Origin: Desulfogranum japonicum DSM 18378
GTDB lineage: Bacteria; Desulfobacterota; Desulfobulbia; Desulfobulbales; Desulfobulbaceae
DNA length: 64,000 nucleotides
Reading direction: 5' to 3'
Assembly (NCBI RefSeq): GCF_000429945.1
Contig: NZ_AUCV01000028.1
Coordinates: 23,239 to 87,238 of the forward strand
Below are positions 27,813 to 36,389 of the stretch, one piece after another; the first letter of the stretch is position 1, and each line of letters opens with the position of its first letter. The position numbers were made by a program, and so were the translations under genes. Under the pieces are notes generated by a model, which saw only the letters and a program-made list of their open reading frames with translations, searched no databases and had not been told where the DNA came from.

Positions 27813-28358
27813 ATGAAACGAATCCTGGGTTGTATCCTCTTACTCATGTTTGTTACTTGTGCCCCCACTTTTGCAAAGGAATTCACCCTGACCAGCCCTC
27901 AATTGTCCCCTGACGGCACCATGCAGGAAGAACAGGTTTTTAACGGTTTTGGCTGCAGTGGTAAAAATATATCTCCCCAACTGGATTGGTTTGGAGCACC
28001 TGAAGGAACCAAGAGCTTTGCTTTGACGGTCTTTGATCCCGATGCTCCTACCGGAAGCGGATGGTGGCACTGGGTCGTTTTTAACATCCCTGCCACCGTG
28101 CATGGTCTTCCACTGGGGATGAACCAGGAGACTCTTCCAGTTGGAACTATCCAGAGTCGAACCGACTTCGGTGCAACCGGCTACGGAGGAGCATGTCCGC
28201 CAGTTGGTGAAAAGCCCCACCGCTACCAATTTACCGTCTGGGCATTGGATGTTGCTACATTACCGCTGGACCAGGATGCTCCTGGTGCAATGGTTGGTTA
28301 CTATATCCATTCCCACCAACTGGGAAAAGCTGAAGTCAGCGTTACGTACGGTAGATAA
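27813..28358 (+). CDS. secreted YbhB/YbcL-family (PEBP-like) protein
   Basis: The frame is open from 27486, but the start is placed at ATG 27813 because AAGGAGA lies 9 bases upstream and the product then begins with a clean signal peptide (MKRILGCILLLMFVTCAPTF, cleavage after AKA/FAK-like sequence). The mature part of the 181 residues matches the YbhB/YbcL Raf-kinase-inhibitor-like family: GKNISPQLDWFGAPEGTKSF, VFDPDAPTGSGWWHWVVFNI, and GGACPPVGEKPHRYQFTVWA. The ligand pocket with DPDAP and the PPxGxxPHRY motif is complete. Physiological role in bacteria is poorly known. It appears to be a single-gene unit with a downstream hairpin. Confidence 0.9.
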   Translation: MKRILGCILLLMFVTCAPTFAKEFTLTSPQLSPDGTMQEEQVFNGFGCSGKNISPQLDWFGAPEGTKSFALTVFDPDAPTGSGWWHWVVFNIPATVHGLPLGMNQETLPVGTIQSRTDFGATGYGGACPPVGEKPHRYQFTVWALDVATLPLDQDAPGAMVGYYIHSHQLGKAEVSVTYGR

Positions 28359-28377
28359 TCCACATAGTTATTCCCCA

Positions 28378-28405
28378 GACCACCGGACAGTCCTAACCGG
28401 TGGTC
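28378..28405 (+). terminator. rho-independent terminator of the PEBP gene
   Basis: Arms GACCACCGG (28378-28386) and CCGGTGGTC (28397-28405) are perfect; a T run follows 12 bases later. It lies 20 bp after the stop codon. Confidence 0.6.
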
Positions 28406-28537
28406 CGCTTCTCCACTTTTTTCTCCCCAAAGAACAGTCTCCACTTATTCCCCGATCTATTGTATGATACACACCACACAGGCAGGGGCATAAAAAAATT
28501 CCCTGTGAGCAGTCAGATTTCAACATATATTCTCAAC

Positions 28538-29491
28538 ATGGACAATGATTCCGTTATCTGTATCGACGGCAAGCAGATCAAACAGTTTCGCGAAAAACAG
28601 AATCTTACCCAGCTTTATCTAGCCACAGCTGTTGGTGTAACCACAGAAACGATCTCGCGCTGGGAAAACAGAGCATATCCTTCCATAAAAAAGGAAAATG
28701 CTCTCAAACTCGCCGAAGCTTTAGAAGTTCCCCTTGAACATCTGAGTCTGCATCCAGACAAAGACACCTGCTGTCCAGCATCTGTCCACAAGACAACAAC
28801 CAACGTACTGTATTTCAGCCTTTTCAAGAAGAAGACAGTATACATATCCCTGGGTGTCCTTTTCAGTCTCCTTCTGACTCTCTGGGTTAAAAAAGATTGG
28901 ACAGGCACCCTATCTATCTCCAGTGAGCTATCCACCTTTCGCTATCTTCCTGATCACATCCTGCCTAATCAATCATTTCCTGTCATAATCAGGGTAGATA
29001 CAAACTCCTTGCACGGCTCTTTTATGCTGCGTGAAGAAATACCAGGTGGGTGCAGAGTGGTTCAGACATCTCCTCCGGCATCGGATCATAACAATGATCA
29101 GCACAAACTCAAATGGATGGGAAAAAAGGGAAAAAACCGTTACCTCACATTCATCTATATACTTGAACCTGAAAAAATCATCCCGCTTGACAATATCCTG
29201 CATTTTTCCGGGGATATCATTATGTATGGTAACGAGTCCGTCCAAAACGAAATCAGCGGTAAAACGATTGTCACTGTATCACCATATCATTGGGCTGATC
29301 AAAACCAGGACAACCTTATCGATGATCATGAAATGCTTACTATTTACGAACTTTTTTCAGAACATGGCCAAATGCCCATCGGCCTGAAGCAGATTAAAAC
29401 CATATGGGCAGATCAAGGTTATTTTTGGGACCATGATTCAGGTAAAATTCACCATACTCAAAAACTCGAACATGCCGGTAATAATCTATAG
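28538..29491 (+). CDS. membrane-anchored XRE-type HTH protein with extracytoplasmic EF-hand region
   Basis: Start placed at ATG 28538, which gives 317 residues; no strong ribosome site is seen and GTG 28505 is an alternative. Residues about 11-68 form an XRE/Cro helix-turn-helix (KQIKQFREKQNLTQLYLATA, then TETISRWENRAYPSIKKENA). One membrane helix follows (99-117, VYISLGVLFSLLLTLWV). The outer part has a beta domain (145-245; LREEIPGGCRVVQTSP, LKWMG) and a canonical EF-hand loop DQNQDNLIDDHE (254-265), as in dockerin-bearing proteins. Topology suggests a one-component sensor that binds DNA inside and a signal or partner outside. The next gene encodes a secreted copy of the outer domain. Confidence 0.75.
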   Translation: MDNDSVICIDGKQIKQFREKQNLTQLYLATAVGVTTETISRWENRAYPSIKKENALKLAEALEVPLEHLSLHPDKDTCCPASVHKTTTNVLYFSLFKKKTVYISLGVLFSLLLTLWVKKDWTGTLSISSELSTFRYLPDHILPNQSFPVIIRVDTNSLHGSFMLREEIPGGCRVVQTSPPASDHNNDQHKLKWMGKKGKNRYLTFIYILEPEKIIPLDNILHFSGDIIMYGNESVQNEISGKTIVTVSPYHWADQNQDNLIDDHEMLTIYELFSEHGQMPIGLKQIKTIWADQGYFWDHDSGKIHHTQKLEHAGNNL

Positions 29492-29534
29492 CAACGGCTG
29501 TAAAAACAACCTGTGCATTTAAAGGAAGGAGCAG

Positions 29535-30044
29535 ATGGAGATCTATTACCAAATACCAGTCACAAGAAACATCATGACCGTACAGCAAATCGTCAATATA
29601 ATGAAATTACTGGGCCAGCTCAAAAAACGTGCACTCCATATGGTCCTTGTCCTTGGTGTCCTGTTGTCCTGTACACCATGTTCGACTGCTTTAGGGCAGG
29701 ATATTATCGGAAGATACAAAGTCAAAGGTAACAGAATTATCCACAAGATAGTCATTCCACAAGATCCGCCAGCAGCGGTTATCGTTCTCCAATACCTTCC
29801 CAAAGGCACAGATGTCGTTAAAACATCGCCGGACTACAGTAGCTACGATAAAGAAACAGGCACATTGAAATGGCTTTTCGACGATGTGCAGCCAGGACAC
29901 CTTTCTCTCAAAATCACCCTTGCAAAGAGAATAGATGCTAAAAATATTTCTGCTGAAGTCCTGTTTTTGGACCAGACTGGCCAAAGCAACATCTTTTCGT
30001 TAAGCCCTCTCCCGATGAAACGACGCGCTATAGAAGGGTGCTGA
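29535..30044 (+). CDS. secreted protein, paralogue of the upstream protein's outer domain
   Basis: GGAAGGAG lies just before the ATG. The 169-residue product has a hydrophobic export signal (residues 35-54, HMVLVLGVLLSCTPCS), which could also be a lipobox around Cys46. The mature part aligns by eye with residues about 145-230 of the preceding membrane HTH protein: VLQYLPKGTDVVKTSP against LREEIPGGCRVVQTSP, and TLKWLF against KLKWMG, each followed by similar strands. Its last residues, IEGC, are identical to those of the VWA protein encoded next. Likely an envelope partner or ligand in the same system. No known family name is assigned. Confidence 0.65.
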   Translation: MEIYYQIPVTRNIMTVQQIVNIMKLLGQLKKRALHMVLVLGVLLSCTPCSTALGQDIIGRYKVKGNRIIHKIVIPQDPPAAVIVLQYLPKGTDVVKTSPDYSSYDKETGTLKWLFDDVQPGHLSLKITLAKRIDAKNISAEVLFLDQTGQSNIFSLSPLPMKRRAIEGC

Positions 30045-30217
30045 ACATCAGTATTCTTCCCAAACAGCTACCAGACAAGCCCTGGTCAACATACTGAAAT
30101 CATTGATATCTATATTGATGTCAGGTGATACGCCCTTCTCCTTTTTTTCAGAAAAGCTACAGTAGCGTGTAAGGACACACACACCACTTTACTGAAACAA
30201 GATACAAGGAGGTTATC

Positions 30218-31579
30218 ATGGGCTCCAGTCTCTCGAAACTTTACAGAACCACTTACCGCCAGGTAGTGTTCACTCTCTGTAGTATTCTGCTCATCCCACC
30301 TATCATCTATGCGGGAAATACTACCCAACTCTCCACAACCGTACAGTGGGACAATCCCAAGGTGGAGCAGCAAATGCTCACTGATCGTTATCTCGAGCTG
30401 TTGGTAACAGTCCCTGAAAACGTTTCGTATTCAGACCAAGACACAAGAAGTCCCCTCAATCTTTGCCTGGTGATAGATCGCTCTGGGTCCATGGGTAGTG
30501 AAGGCAAACTGGAGATGGTCAAAAAAGCAGCGAAAGAGATGTTAGGCGGCTTGCAGCCTGGAGACCGTTTTTCTTTGATAACCTATAGCGATTCCGTGGA
30601 AATACATTTTTCTTCGATGCCGGCATCAAGGAGAGCATCTATCTATCACCTTATTGATTCCCTGGAGCCAGGTGGTAACACCTATCTCAGCGGAGGACTG
30701 GAAGCCGGGTACGAAGAAATCAAACTCCACTTTGATCCCACTGCGATCAACCGGGTATTTCTGCTCTCCGATGGCCTTGCCAACAGGGGAATCACATCAT
30801 CCTTTCAACTGGCAGAAATTGCTGAGCAACATGCCAGAGAGGGTATATCTCTCTCAACCTGTGGTGTTGGCTACCAGTTTAATGAAGACCTGATGGCCGA
30901 GCTTTCAGAACGTGGCAGAGGCATGTACTACTATGTCGAAGAACCTGCACAGCTGGCTGATATTTTCAACCAGGAATTGCGCAATCTCCGCTATCTTGCA
31001 GCAAAAGATGTCGAACTGCATCTTCAGCTTGCTCCAGGTGTCGAAATGACAGAAATCTTTGCCAACAGTTATCAGACCCATGGTCCAAATATAACGATTC
31101 AGGCCGGCGACCTCGCAGCTGGAGAACTTCGCCGAATACAACTGCATGTACAGTTCCCTGCTTTTGCTCCAGGCATACATGAAGTTGGCACCCTCTTTAC
31201 CACATATCGAATCCCAGGAAGTGGGAAACTGTTTTCAAAACAGCAGAAACTCTCCGTTGTCTCGGGTAAATATGGGGATAATATTGATCGTTTTTCCGAT
31301 CCTGGAGTGATGGAACGCTCAGCGGTTTTCCATGCAGACAGGGCCAGAAAAGACGCTGCCACAGCTATCTCCCGCGGGGATATTAGAGAAGCGAAAAAAC
31401 AACTGAATAGTGCCATGGAACAACTTTCAACAAGCCCAGTGCAGGGAAAAAGAATTCAGAAAGAAATGGAACAGACGAAAAAATTCAGCAACTCTTTACA
31501 TAATTCCCATAATTCCGCAGACAGGGCCAGAATTGAGAAACGAATAAAACATAAAAGCTATGTCATAGAAGGATGCTGA
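30218..31579 (+). CDS. secreted VWA-domain protein
   Basis: The 453-residue protein has an N-terminal signal (VVFTLCSILLIPPIIYAG) and a von Willebrand factor A domain from about residue 80 to 250. The MIDAS metal site DRSGSMGS (Asp87, Ser89, Ser91) is complete, and the threonine/aspartate ligand region is GGNTYLSGGLE and VFLLSDGLANRG. A beta domain and a C-terminal helical region (AVFHADRARKDAATAISRGD) follow, as in YfbK-like VWA proteins. It ends in VIEGC, shared with the protein upstream. AAGGAGG precedes the ATG. Probable role: metal-dependent protein-protein adhesion at the cell surface. Confidence 0.88.
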   Translation: MGSSLSKLYRTTYRQVVFTLCSILLIPPIIYAGNTTQLSTTVQWDNPKVEQQMLTDRYLELLVTVPENVSYSDQDTRSPLNLCLVIDRSGSMGSEGKLEMVKKAAKEMLGGLQPGDRFSLITYSDSVEIHFSSMPASRRASIYHLIDSLEPGGNTYLSGGLEAGYEEIKLHFDPTAINRVFLLSDGLANRGITSSFQLAEIAEQHAREGISLSTCGVGYQFNEDLMAELSERGRGMYYYVEEPAQLADIFNQELRNLRYLAAKDVELHLQLAPGVEMTEIFANSYQTHGPNITIQAGDLAAGELRRIQLHVQFPAFAPGIHEVGTLFTTYRIPGSGKLFSKQQKLSVVSGKYGDNIDRFSDPGVMERSAVFHADRARKDAATAISRGDIREAKKQLNSAMEQLSTSPVQGKRIQKEMEQTKKFSNSLHNSHNSADRARIEKRIKHKSYVIEGC

Positions 31580-31593
31580 ACCTGCTGCATCAG

Positions 31594-31636
31594 AATGTTT
31601 TCGGGATTTCCTTTTCTGGGATTTCCCGGGAACATT
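31594..31636. terminator. hairpin between convergent VWA and PilZ genes
   Basis: Arms AATGTTTTCGGGA (31594-31606) and TCCCGGGAACATT (31624-31636) pair over 13 positions with two G-U pairs. It lies between the two gene ends and may act on both strands. Confidence 0.45.
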
Positions 31637-31667
31637 GGAAACAATACCTATCTGTTAACCGGTGAAC

Positions 31668-32156
31668 TTAGCAGAGGTAACCACGTAACATAGTATCATG
31701 ATTCCTCTTTTCAGCTCTTTCAAATTTACAGCCTACACGCCGCTTTTTGCTATCCAGATGAACCACTTTCATCCTTTTCTGAATTTCCCTGTTTTGTTGA
31801 TTATCCAAACGGAAAACAACTCTCAGCGTATCATGCAGTCGAACCACCTGATCATCATAGATATTGAGCGCTAAACCTCCCAGGGAAAGATCTGCAACAA
31901 TACCTGTTCGCATCTTTCGCGTATACTGTGAATCGTTCACATACTCAGCATACAGATGTACTTTTTTACGAGAAGACTGTCGAAAATCAATCTGGATGGG
32001 AAAAATCTTTCCGCACGAACACCTCACCTGTACACAATGCTTTTTTCGCTTCAATTTTTCCACATCAACGATACGAACTTTTTCACATGATGGACACATG
32101 ACGATAATAGTTCCTAATTGACTGACGCTGTACTGTACCGCCTTTTGATTACTCAT
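31668..32156 (-). CDS. zinc-ribbon PilZ-domain protein
   Basis: The start is set at ATG 32156 (AAGGCGG upstream), not the longer in-frame start at 32267, giving 162 residues. Residues 19-50 form a zinc ribbon (MCPSCEKVRIV and VQVRCSCGKIFPI, four Cys). The PilZ domain follows, with RQSSRKK (the RxxxR c-di-GMP motif) and VADLSLGGLAL (the D/NxSxxG motif), so it probably binds c-di-GMP. Target unknown. The FIST/GGDEF pair at 54945-56873 shows that c-di-GMP signalling is encoded in this genome. Confidence 0.85.
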   Translation of the reverse strand: MSNQKAVQYSVSQLGTIIVMCPSCEKVRIVDVEKLKRKKHCVQVRCSCGKIFPIQIDFRQSSRKKVHLYAEYVNDSQYTRKMRTGIVADLSLGGLALNIYDDQVVRLHDTLRVVFRLDNQQNREIQKRMKVVHLDSKKRRVGCKFERAEKRNHDTMLRGYLC

Positions 32157-32482
32157 ATTCGCCGCCTTAAGATGCAAAACTATAGCAACAGTTTCTGATA
32201 TGTTATTTCTTTCCCGGGCAAAAAAAAAATCCATGTTCAAAGGCTCAGTGTGTACTTGCTGGATCATGGCCTGTCAATATACCCTCGTCCCGTGTCAGCA
32301 ATTTGGCACTCTTTGTAAAACATATCGGCTCACATTCCATCCAGCCACCCGCGTAAAAGCGGGATCACTGACATAAGCCAACTATAATACTGTAACAATT
32401 TCATGACAACGTATTCATAATACAAAATGGGTCATAACTTGCATATTATGCGCACACATCATTCATAATTACAGGGACGCAT

Positions 32483-33187
32483 ATGAACAAACTGACATTA
32501 TTTGCCGGCTTGCTACTAATCATAATCTCTCAAACTTCTGCCTTGGCCGAGCCAGGGTCTGTTACTGTTGGTGCCAAAGGGGGCACACTCGGTGTTGGCG
32601 GAGAAGCGGATATAGGATTGAATGACTATCTTCACCTGCGTGGTGGGGTCAACCTTTTGAAATTTTCCTTTGATTCAACCATTTCAAATATCGATTATGA
32701 AATGGAGCCTGAGTTCAAAAACGCCTCTCTCCTTTTGGACTGGTATCCGTTTGGGGGCGCTTTTCGCCTCACCGGAGGACTGTTTCTCAATGATAATAAC
32801 ATCGACCTGACGGGAACACCTCGAAGTGATTCTGAATATTGGGACGCGATCCCGGCAGGTTATGAAGCATATCGATCCTATGCCGATTCTATCAGAGTTC
32901 ATGGTTCAGTGGATTTCAACACCCTGGCGCCCTATGTGGGAATGGGCTGGAATAGCAATACAGAAAAAAAAGAAGGCTGGGGTCTTGCCTTTGAAATAGG
33001 CGTACTGTTCCAGGGAAGCCCTTCGGTCTCATCCTTAACAGTTACTGCAGATGAACCTTTTGATGTCTTGGCAAATCATCCTGAAGTACAGCAATTCCTG
33101 AAAGAAGAACAACAGGCCATTGAGGATGATCTGGAAAATTTTCAATATTATCCTGTGGCTTCCCTTACCTTGAGCTATACATTCTAG
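32483..33187 (+). CDS. outer-membrane beta-barrel protein
   Basis: The 234-residue protein has a signal peptide (MNKLTLFAGLLLIIISQTSA, cleaved near ALAE) and alternating strands (TLGVGGEADIGLNDYLHLRG, SLLLDWYPFGGAFRLTGGLF, APYVGMGW). It ends with an aromatic C-terminal strand SLTLSYTF, the usual barrel insertion signal. It resembles small porin-like proteins of unknown cargo; the family is not identified further. An acidic insert near 205-220 (FLKEEQQAIEDDLENF) may be a periplasmic turn. Confidence 0.8.
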   Translation: MNKLTLFAGLLLIIISQTSALAEPGSVTVGAKGGTLGVGGEADIGLNDYLHLRGGVNLLKFSFDSTISNIDYEMEPEFKNASLLLDWYPFGGAFRLTGGLFLNDNNIDLTGTPRSDSEYWDAIPAGYEAYRSYADSIRVHGSVDFNTLAPYVGMGWNSNTEKKEGWGLAFEIGVLFQGSPSVSSLTVTADEPFDVLANHPEVQQFLKEEQQAIEDDLENFQYYPVASLTLSYTF

Positions 33188-33252
33188 CCCATTCTGTTTC
33201 AGGCACCATACCTGGCTTCCGCAGGCTCAAAACGTAAACTGCAGAATATGCC

Positions 33253-33282
33253 ACAGCCACCACCTATGAGGGTGGTGGCTGT
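33253..33282 (+). terminator. terminator of the outer-membrane protein gene
   Basis: Perfect 12-bp arms ACAGCCACCACC (33253-33264) and GGTGGTGGCTGT (33271-33282), then a T-rich run (TGTATTTTT). It also encodes the last residues of the convergent (Fe-S) gene. Confidence 0.75.
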
Positions 33283-34424
33283 AACTGTATTTTTCCCTGC
33301 CGGTTGCGACAACCACGATGCGCCGCATGCATACGGTGCTGAAAACTCCATTTAACGGCCAGCCGGACAAGATACAACCAGGGGCTTGCCCACACCCTGG
33401 GCCGCTGTTCGAGCAGCGTCACTTTACCAAACAGCAAATCCAGAATATGGCAGGTCGTCATATGCCTGCCAAGATATTCGCTACATCCACCACAGTATGT
33501 AACGACTGTGAGCGCTGAAATCGCGGTAAACTCCTGCTGACGAATCTGTCCCCATGCCCCGGCCAACTCTGCATCGAGCAGATGTACGCCTCCCCCCTCC
33601 CCGCAGCAAATGGTATGGGATCCTGTGTGTTGCATTTCATGACACTGTATTCCCATCCTACTCAGTAAAGAGCGAACAGCTTCATGGAGTTCCTGATGAT
33701 CCCGGGTAACACAGCAATCATGCACAGTGGCGGTTCCTTCAAAAACAGGTAATACCAGATGCTCGCAAGTGTCAAGATACTCGTATATTGTTCGTATACG
33801 GAGAGACCCGGCCTGGGATGACAGCATGGAGTAACAGCCAGGACAGCTGACATAGATGGTTTCGACCCCTGCCTTCCGGAGCACGCTGCACATGTCACGC
33901 ACTTGTGATTCTGCCGCAGATACGTCTCCGAGATCGTGGGAAGGCCGCGCACAGCAATCAAGTACAAGACCGAGATGTTCTATGTTTGCTGCCAATGTGT
34001 AAAAAAGTTGCTGAAAGACCTTCGGTCTTGTCCCTGGCAATGAACAACCAGGAAAATAGACAGCCCGACATCCGGTCGGCAAACCATACCAACTGAGCAA
34101 TGATGAAGATCCTGCTTTTTCCCAAAATCGCAAAGGTCCATGGGCAGAATACCGCCCCTCCCCTTCCTCAATGTAAAGAGTACGTACGGCCAACACCATT
34201 TCTGCGGGGTCAAGTCCCTGTGGACAAACACTGCTGCATAATCTGCAAAGACTGCAGAAGAAAGGATTTACATCTCCAACACCGTTTATCCAACTGGCAG
34301 CCAAGACTTTTGGGTTACCAAAATTCTTCAGAAAACGACATTTTCCAACGCATATCCCACACTGGGTGCAATGAGCTCCCATATGCGCACACAACCTTTT
34401 TGCTTTCTCTCCATTCCCTTCCAT
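33264..34424 (-). CDS. (Fe-S)-binding CCG-domain oxidoreductase subunit
   Basis: The 386-residue protein has two ferredoxin-type motifs near the N-terminus (CTQCGICVGKC and CSLCRLCSSVCP), each for a 4Fe-4S cluster. Two CCG-type cysteine-rich domains follow (YFPGCSLPG, LDCCARPSHDLG, VSCPGCYS, then VHDCCVTRDH, ICCGEGGG, VTYCGGCS), as in HdrB/HdrD, GlpC and lactate oxidase subunits. The layout fits a quinone- or thiol-linked electron-transfer subunit of respiratory sulfate reducers. No flavoprotein partner lies next to it, so the donor is unknown. Its 3' end overlaps the terminator of the neighbouring gene. Confidence 0.88.
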   Translation of the reverse strand: MEGNGEKAKRLCAHMGAHCTQCGICVGKCRFLKNFGNPKVLAASWINGVGDVNPFFCSLCRLCSSVCPQGLDPAEMVLAVRTLYIEEGEGRYSAHGPLRFWEKAGSSSLLSWYGLPTGCRAVYFPGCSLPGTRPKVFQQLFYTLAANIEHLGLVLDCCARPSHDLGDVSAAESQVRDMCSVLRKAGVETIYVSCPGCYSMLSSQAGSLRIRTIYEYLDTCEHLVLPVFEGTATVHDCCVTRDHQELHEAVRSLLSRMGIQCHEMQHTGSHTICCGEGGGVHLLDAELAGAWGQIRQQEFTAISALTVVTYCGGCSEYLGRHMTTCHILDLLFGKVTLLEQRPRVWASPWLYLVRLAVKWSFQHRMHAAHRGCRNRQGKIQLQPPPS

Positions 34425-34603
34425 CAGCGCCTTTACTTTCCCAGGTTAACGGTTACAATTATCTTCAGTCTCCAGGTAAACTGTTATTGCGAAATATGTA
34501 AGCACAAGTTACCCATGAGGCTTAACGGTTCGACTTACAAGCAGGTGAATGTGCCCAGCTTTTTTTCTGAATTATCCATACAAATCCTGTCTACGAGGTC
34601 CAG

Positions 34604-35302
34604 GTGGAAAACCTTCTTAGTCAGCTTGAAACAACATTACAAACATCTCTTCTGTTATCCCTGGGGATAGCCTATCTGGGTGGGCTCCTGGCCAGTCTGA
34701 CGCCCTGCATTTATCCCATGATCCCGATCACGGCCGGAGTTATAAGCCATTCGAATCTTGGGGGTTCAAAGCTACGGGGGTTTCTGTTATCTTTGAGTTA
34801 TGTGGCCGGCATGGCCTTAACCTATGCACTGCTTGGGATATTCGCAGCTGCCACCGGTCATTTTTTTGGATCTGTAAGCACCAACCCATGGACCCTGATC
34901 GTAGTAGCCAACCTCATTCTATTGTTTGCTCTCAGTATGCTGGATGTATTTGAGCTGCCTACCGTTGCCAGTTCATTCACAACGAAATGGCAAGGCGTTC
35001 CCGGTGTTTTTATTGCCGGCATATCCTCAGCCCTAGTCGCAGGTCCCTGTACCGCGCCTGTTCTCGGAGTTCTGCTTACCTATGTCGCCTCAACTCAGAA
35101 CCTGGGTACTGGTGGGATACTGCTTTTTTCTTTCAGTCTGGGTATGGGAACATTACTGCTGGTCATTGGAACCTTTTCAAGCTTCCTGGCCGCCATCCCC
35201 CGATCAGGCCTCTGGATGGTACGCATAAAAAAAATCATGGGGCTCTGTATGCTGATATTGGCTGAATACTTTTTTATTAAGGCGGGAACGTATCTTATTT
35301 AG
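34604..35302 (+). CDS. ccdA: cytochrome c biogenesis protein CcdA / DsbD membrane domain
   Basis: GTG start with GAGG upstream. The 232-residue protein is hydrophobic, with about six membrane helices, and contains the two redox cysteines in SLTPCIYP (Cys35) and AGPCTAPV (Cys149) that carry electrons across the inner membrane in CcdA and DsbD. PxxP motifs flank the first Cys. It is followed 68 bp downstream by a TlpA-like periplasmic thioredoxin, a natural partner that receives the reducing power. The likely use is cytochrome c maturation or periplasmic disulfide reduction. Confidence 0.92.
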   Translation: MENLLSQLETTLQTSLLLSLGIAYLGGLLASLTPCIYPMIPITAGVISHSNLGGSKLRGFLLSLSYVAGMALTYALLGIFAAATGHFFGSVSTNPWTLIVVANLILLFALSMLDVFELPTVASSFTTKWQGVPGVFIAGISSALVAGPCTAPVLGVLLTYVASTQNLGTGGILLFSFSLGMGTLLLVIGTFSSFLAAIPRSGLWMVRIKKIMGLCMLILAEYFFIKAGTYLI

Positions 35303-35370
35303 TGTCTATCCATAAGACATGGTAACTTCATACGTCCAAAAACTTCATAAACCTTAAACAAGGCTATTCC

Positions 35371-35868
35371 ATGAATTTTCGCATTGCACTGATAGTTCTG
35401 TTTTCCTTCTTTTTCACCTTCGCACCTTCTCTTGGACTTTCCAATGAGATCGGTAAACGTCTCCCAGCATTCAATGGCAAAACCCTTGACGGAAGTTCCA
35501 TACGGATGAATAGCATCATCGGTAAAAAACCTGTGCTGATTGTTTTCTGGGCGTCGTGGTGCCCAAGCTGTAAATCGGAAGTACCCCGTATTAATGAGCT
35601 GGTTAAAAAATATAAAAGCAAGGGAATGGAATTTATTGGCATTAATATCGGGGCCAACGACTCTCCCAAAAGGGCTAAGGCTTTTGTAAAAAAGACCAAA
35701 ATGAATTATCCGGTCATTTTCGATAAAACAGGTACCATCAGCAACCAGTACAGGATTGTAGGTGTCCCCACAATCATTGTTGCTGACAGTGCAGGAGTAA
35801 TCCAGTTCAAGAATTATGGCACCCCAAACATCACAGATAAAGTCTATGAAATATTGAATTCAAAATAA
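35371..35868 (+). CDS. TlpA-like periplasmic thioredoxin
   Basis: The 165-residue protein has a signal peptide (FRIALIVLFSFFFTFAPSLG) and a thioredoxin fold with active-site WCPSC (Cys64, Cys67) in VFWASWCPSCKSE. The family features GMEFIGINIG and a cis-Pro strand (VGVPTIIVAD) are present. It is probably reduced by the upstream CcdA and in turn reduces periplasmic targets such as apocytochrome c. The leader between ccdA and this gene holds TGTCTATCCATAA, similar to the ends near 54654. Confidence 0.93.
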   Translation: MNFRIALIVLFSFFFTFAPSLGLSNEIGKRLPAFNGKTLDGSSIRMNSIIGKKPVLIVFWASWCPSCKSEVPRINELVKKYKSKGMEFIGINIGANDSPKRAKAFVKKTKMNYPVIFDKTGTISNQYRIVGVPTIIVADSAGVIQFKNYGTPNITDKVYEILNSK

Positions 35869-35882
35869 CCGGTCAACAAAAA

Positions 35883-35912
35883 AAAAGCGGTCAGAATTTT
35901 CTAACCGCTTTT
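35883..35912. terminator. bidirectional terminator after the thioredoxin gene
   Basis: Arms AAAAGCGGT (35883-35891) and ACCGCTTTT (35904-35912) pair perfectly, with A and T runs on both sides, between convergent genes. Confidence 0.8.
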
Positions 35913-35963
35913 CTAAAAAGACACAGAGCTTTCTTACAACATCTTTGTTCATGCCTGCTGATA

Positions 35964-36389
35964 TCAGGGTTCATCCTCCTGTGATACCAGGGGATAGGAC
36001 TGCTGTACGATATCCGGTATGGTCTGTGGCCTTCCAGTTGCAATATCACAAAAAATAAACAGGGTCTCCGCCTTGGCGATGAGCGTATCATCATCAGGGC
36101 GATGGAACTTAAATTTGCGCAGAGAGCGAAATTTTTTTAATTCTGCGACCCATGTATGCACGTGCAGCAGATCCCCCGCGTAGCTGGAGTGGTGATACTC
36201 AATCTTATGGCTGCGAATAATCCAGGTGGCCCCATGCTCAACATATCGCGTATAAGGCCAGCCAAGGAGAGCAGAATGATGCATGGCCGCATCCTGCATC
36301 CACTGCACATACTGGACATTTCCAGTATGCCCGTTAACATCGATTACCGACTCCGGAACAATTATTTCAAGGGTGCCAATGGGTATCAT
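35964..36389 (-). CDS. acyl-CoA thioesterase (4HBT/YbgC-like hot-dog fold)
   Basis: The 141-residue product has the hot-dog thioesterase core: DVNGHTGNVQYVQWMQDAAM near the N-terminus (the catalytic-type D-x-x-G-H-x-x-N region), then HKIEYHHSSYAGDLLHVHTW and FHRPDDDTLIAKAETLFIFC. Size fits YbgC/FadM-type enzymes that hydrolyse acyl-CoA. It overlaps the tolC stop by four bases (ATGA type at 36386-36389) and so is probably co-transcribed with it; the functional link is not obvious. Confidence 0.82.
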   Translation of the reverse strand: MIPIGTLEIIVPESVIDVNGHTGNVQYVQWMQDAAMHHSALLGWPYTRYVEHGATWIIRSHKIEYHHSSYAGDLLHVHTWVAELKKFRSLRKFKFHRPDDDTLIAKAETLFIFCDIATGRPQTIPDIVQQSYPLVSQEDEP

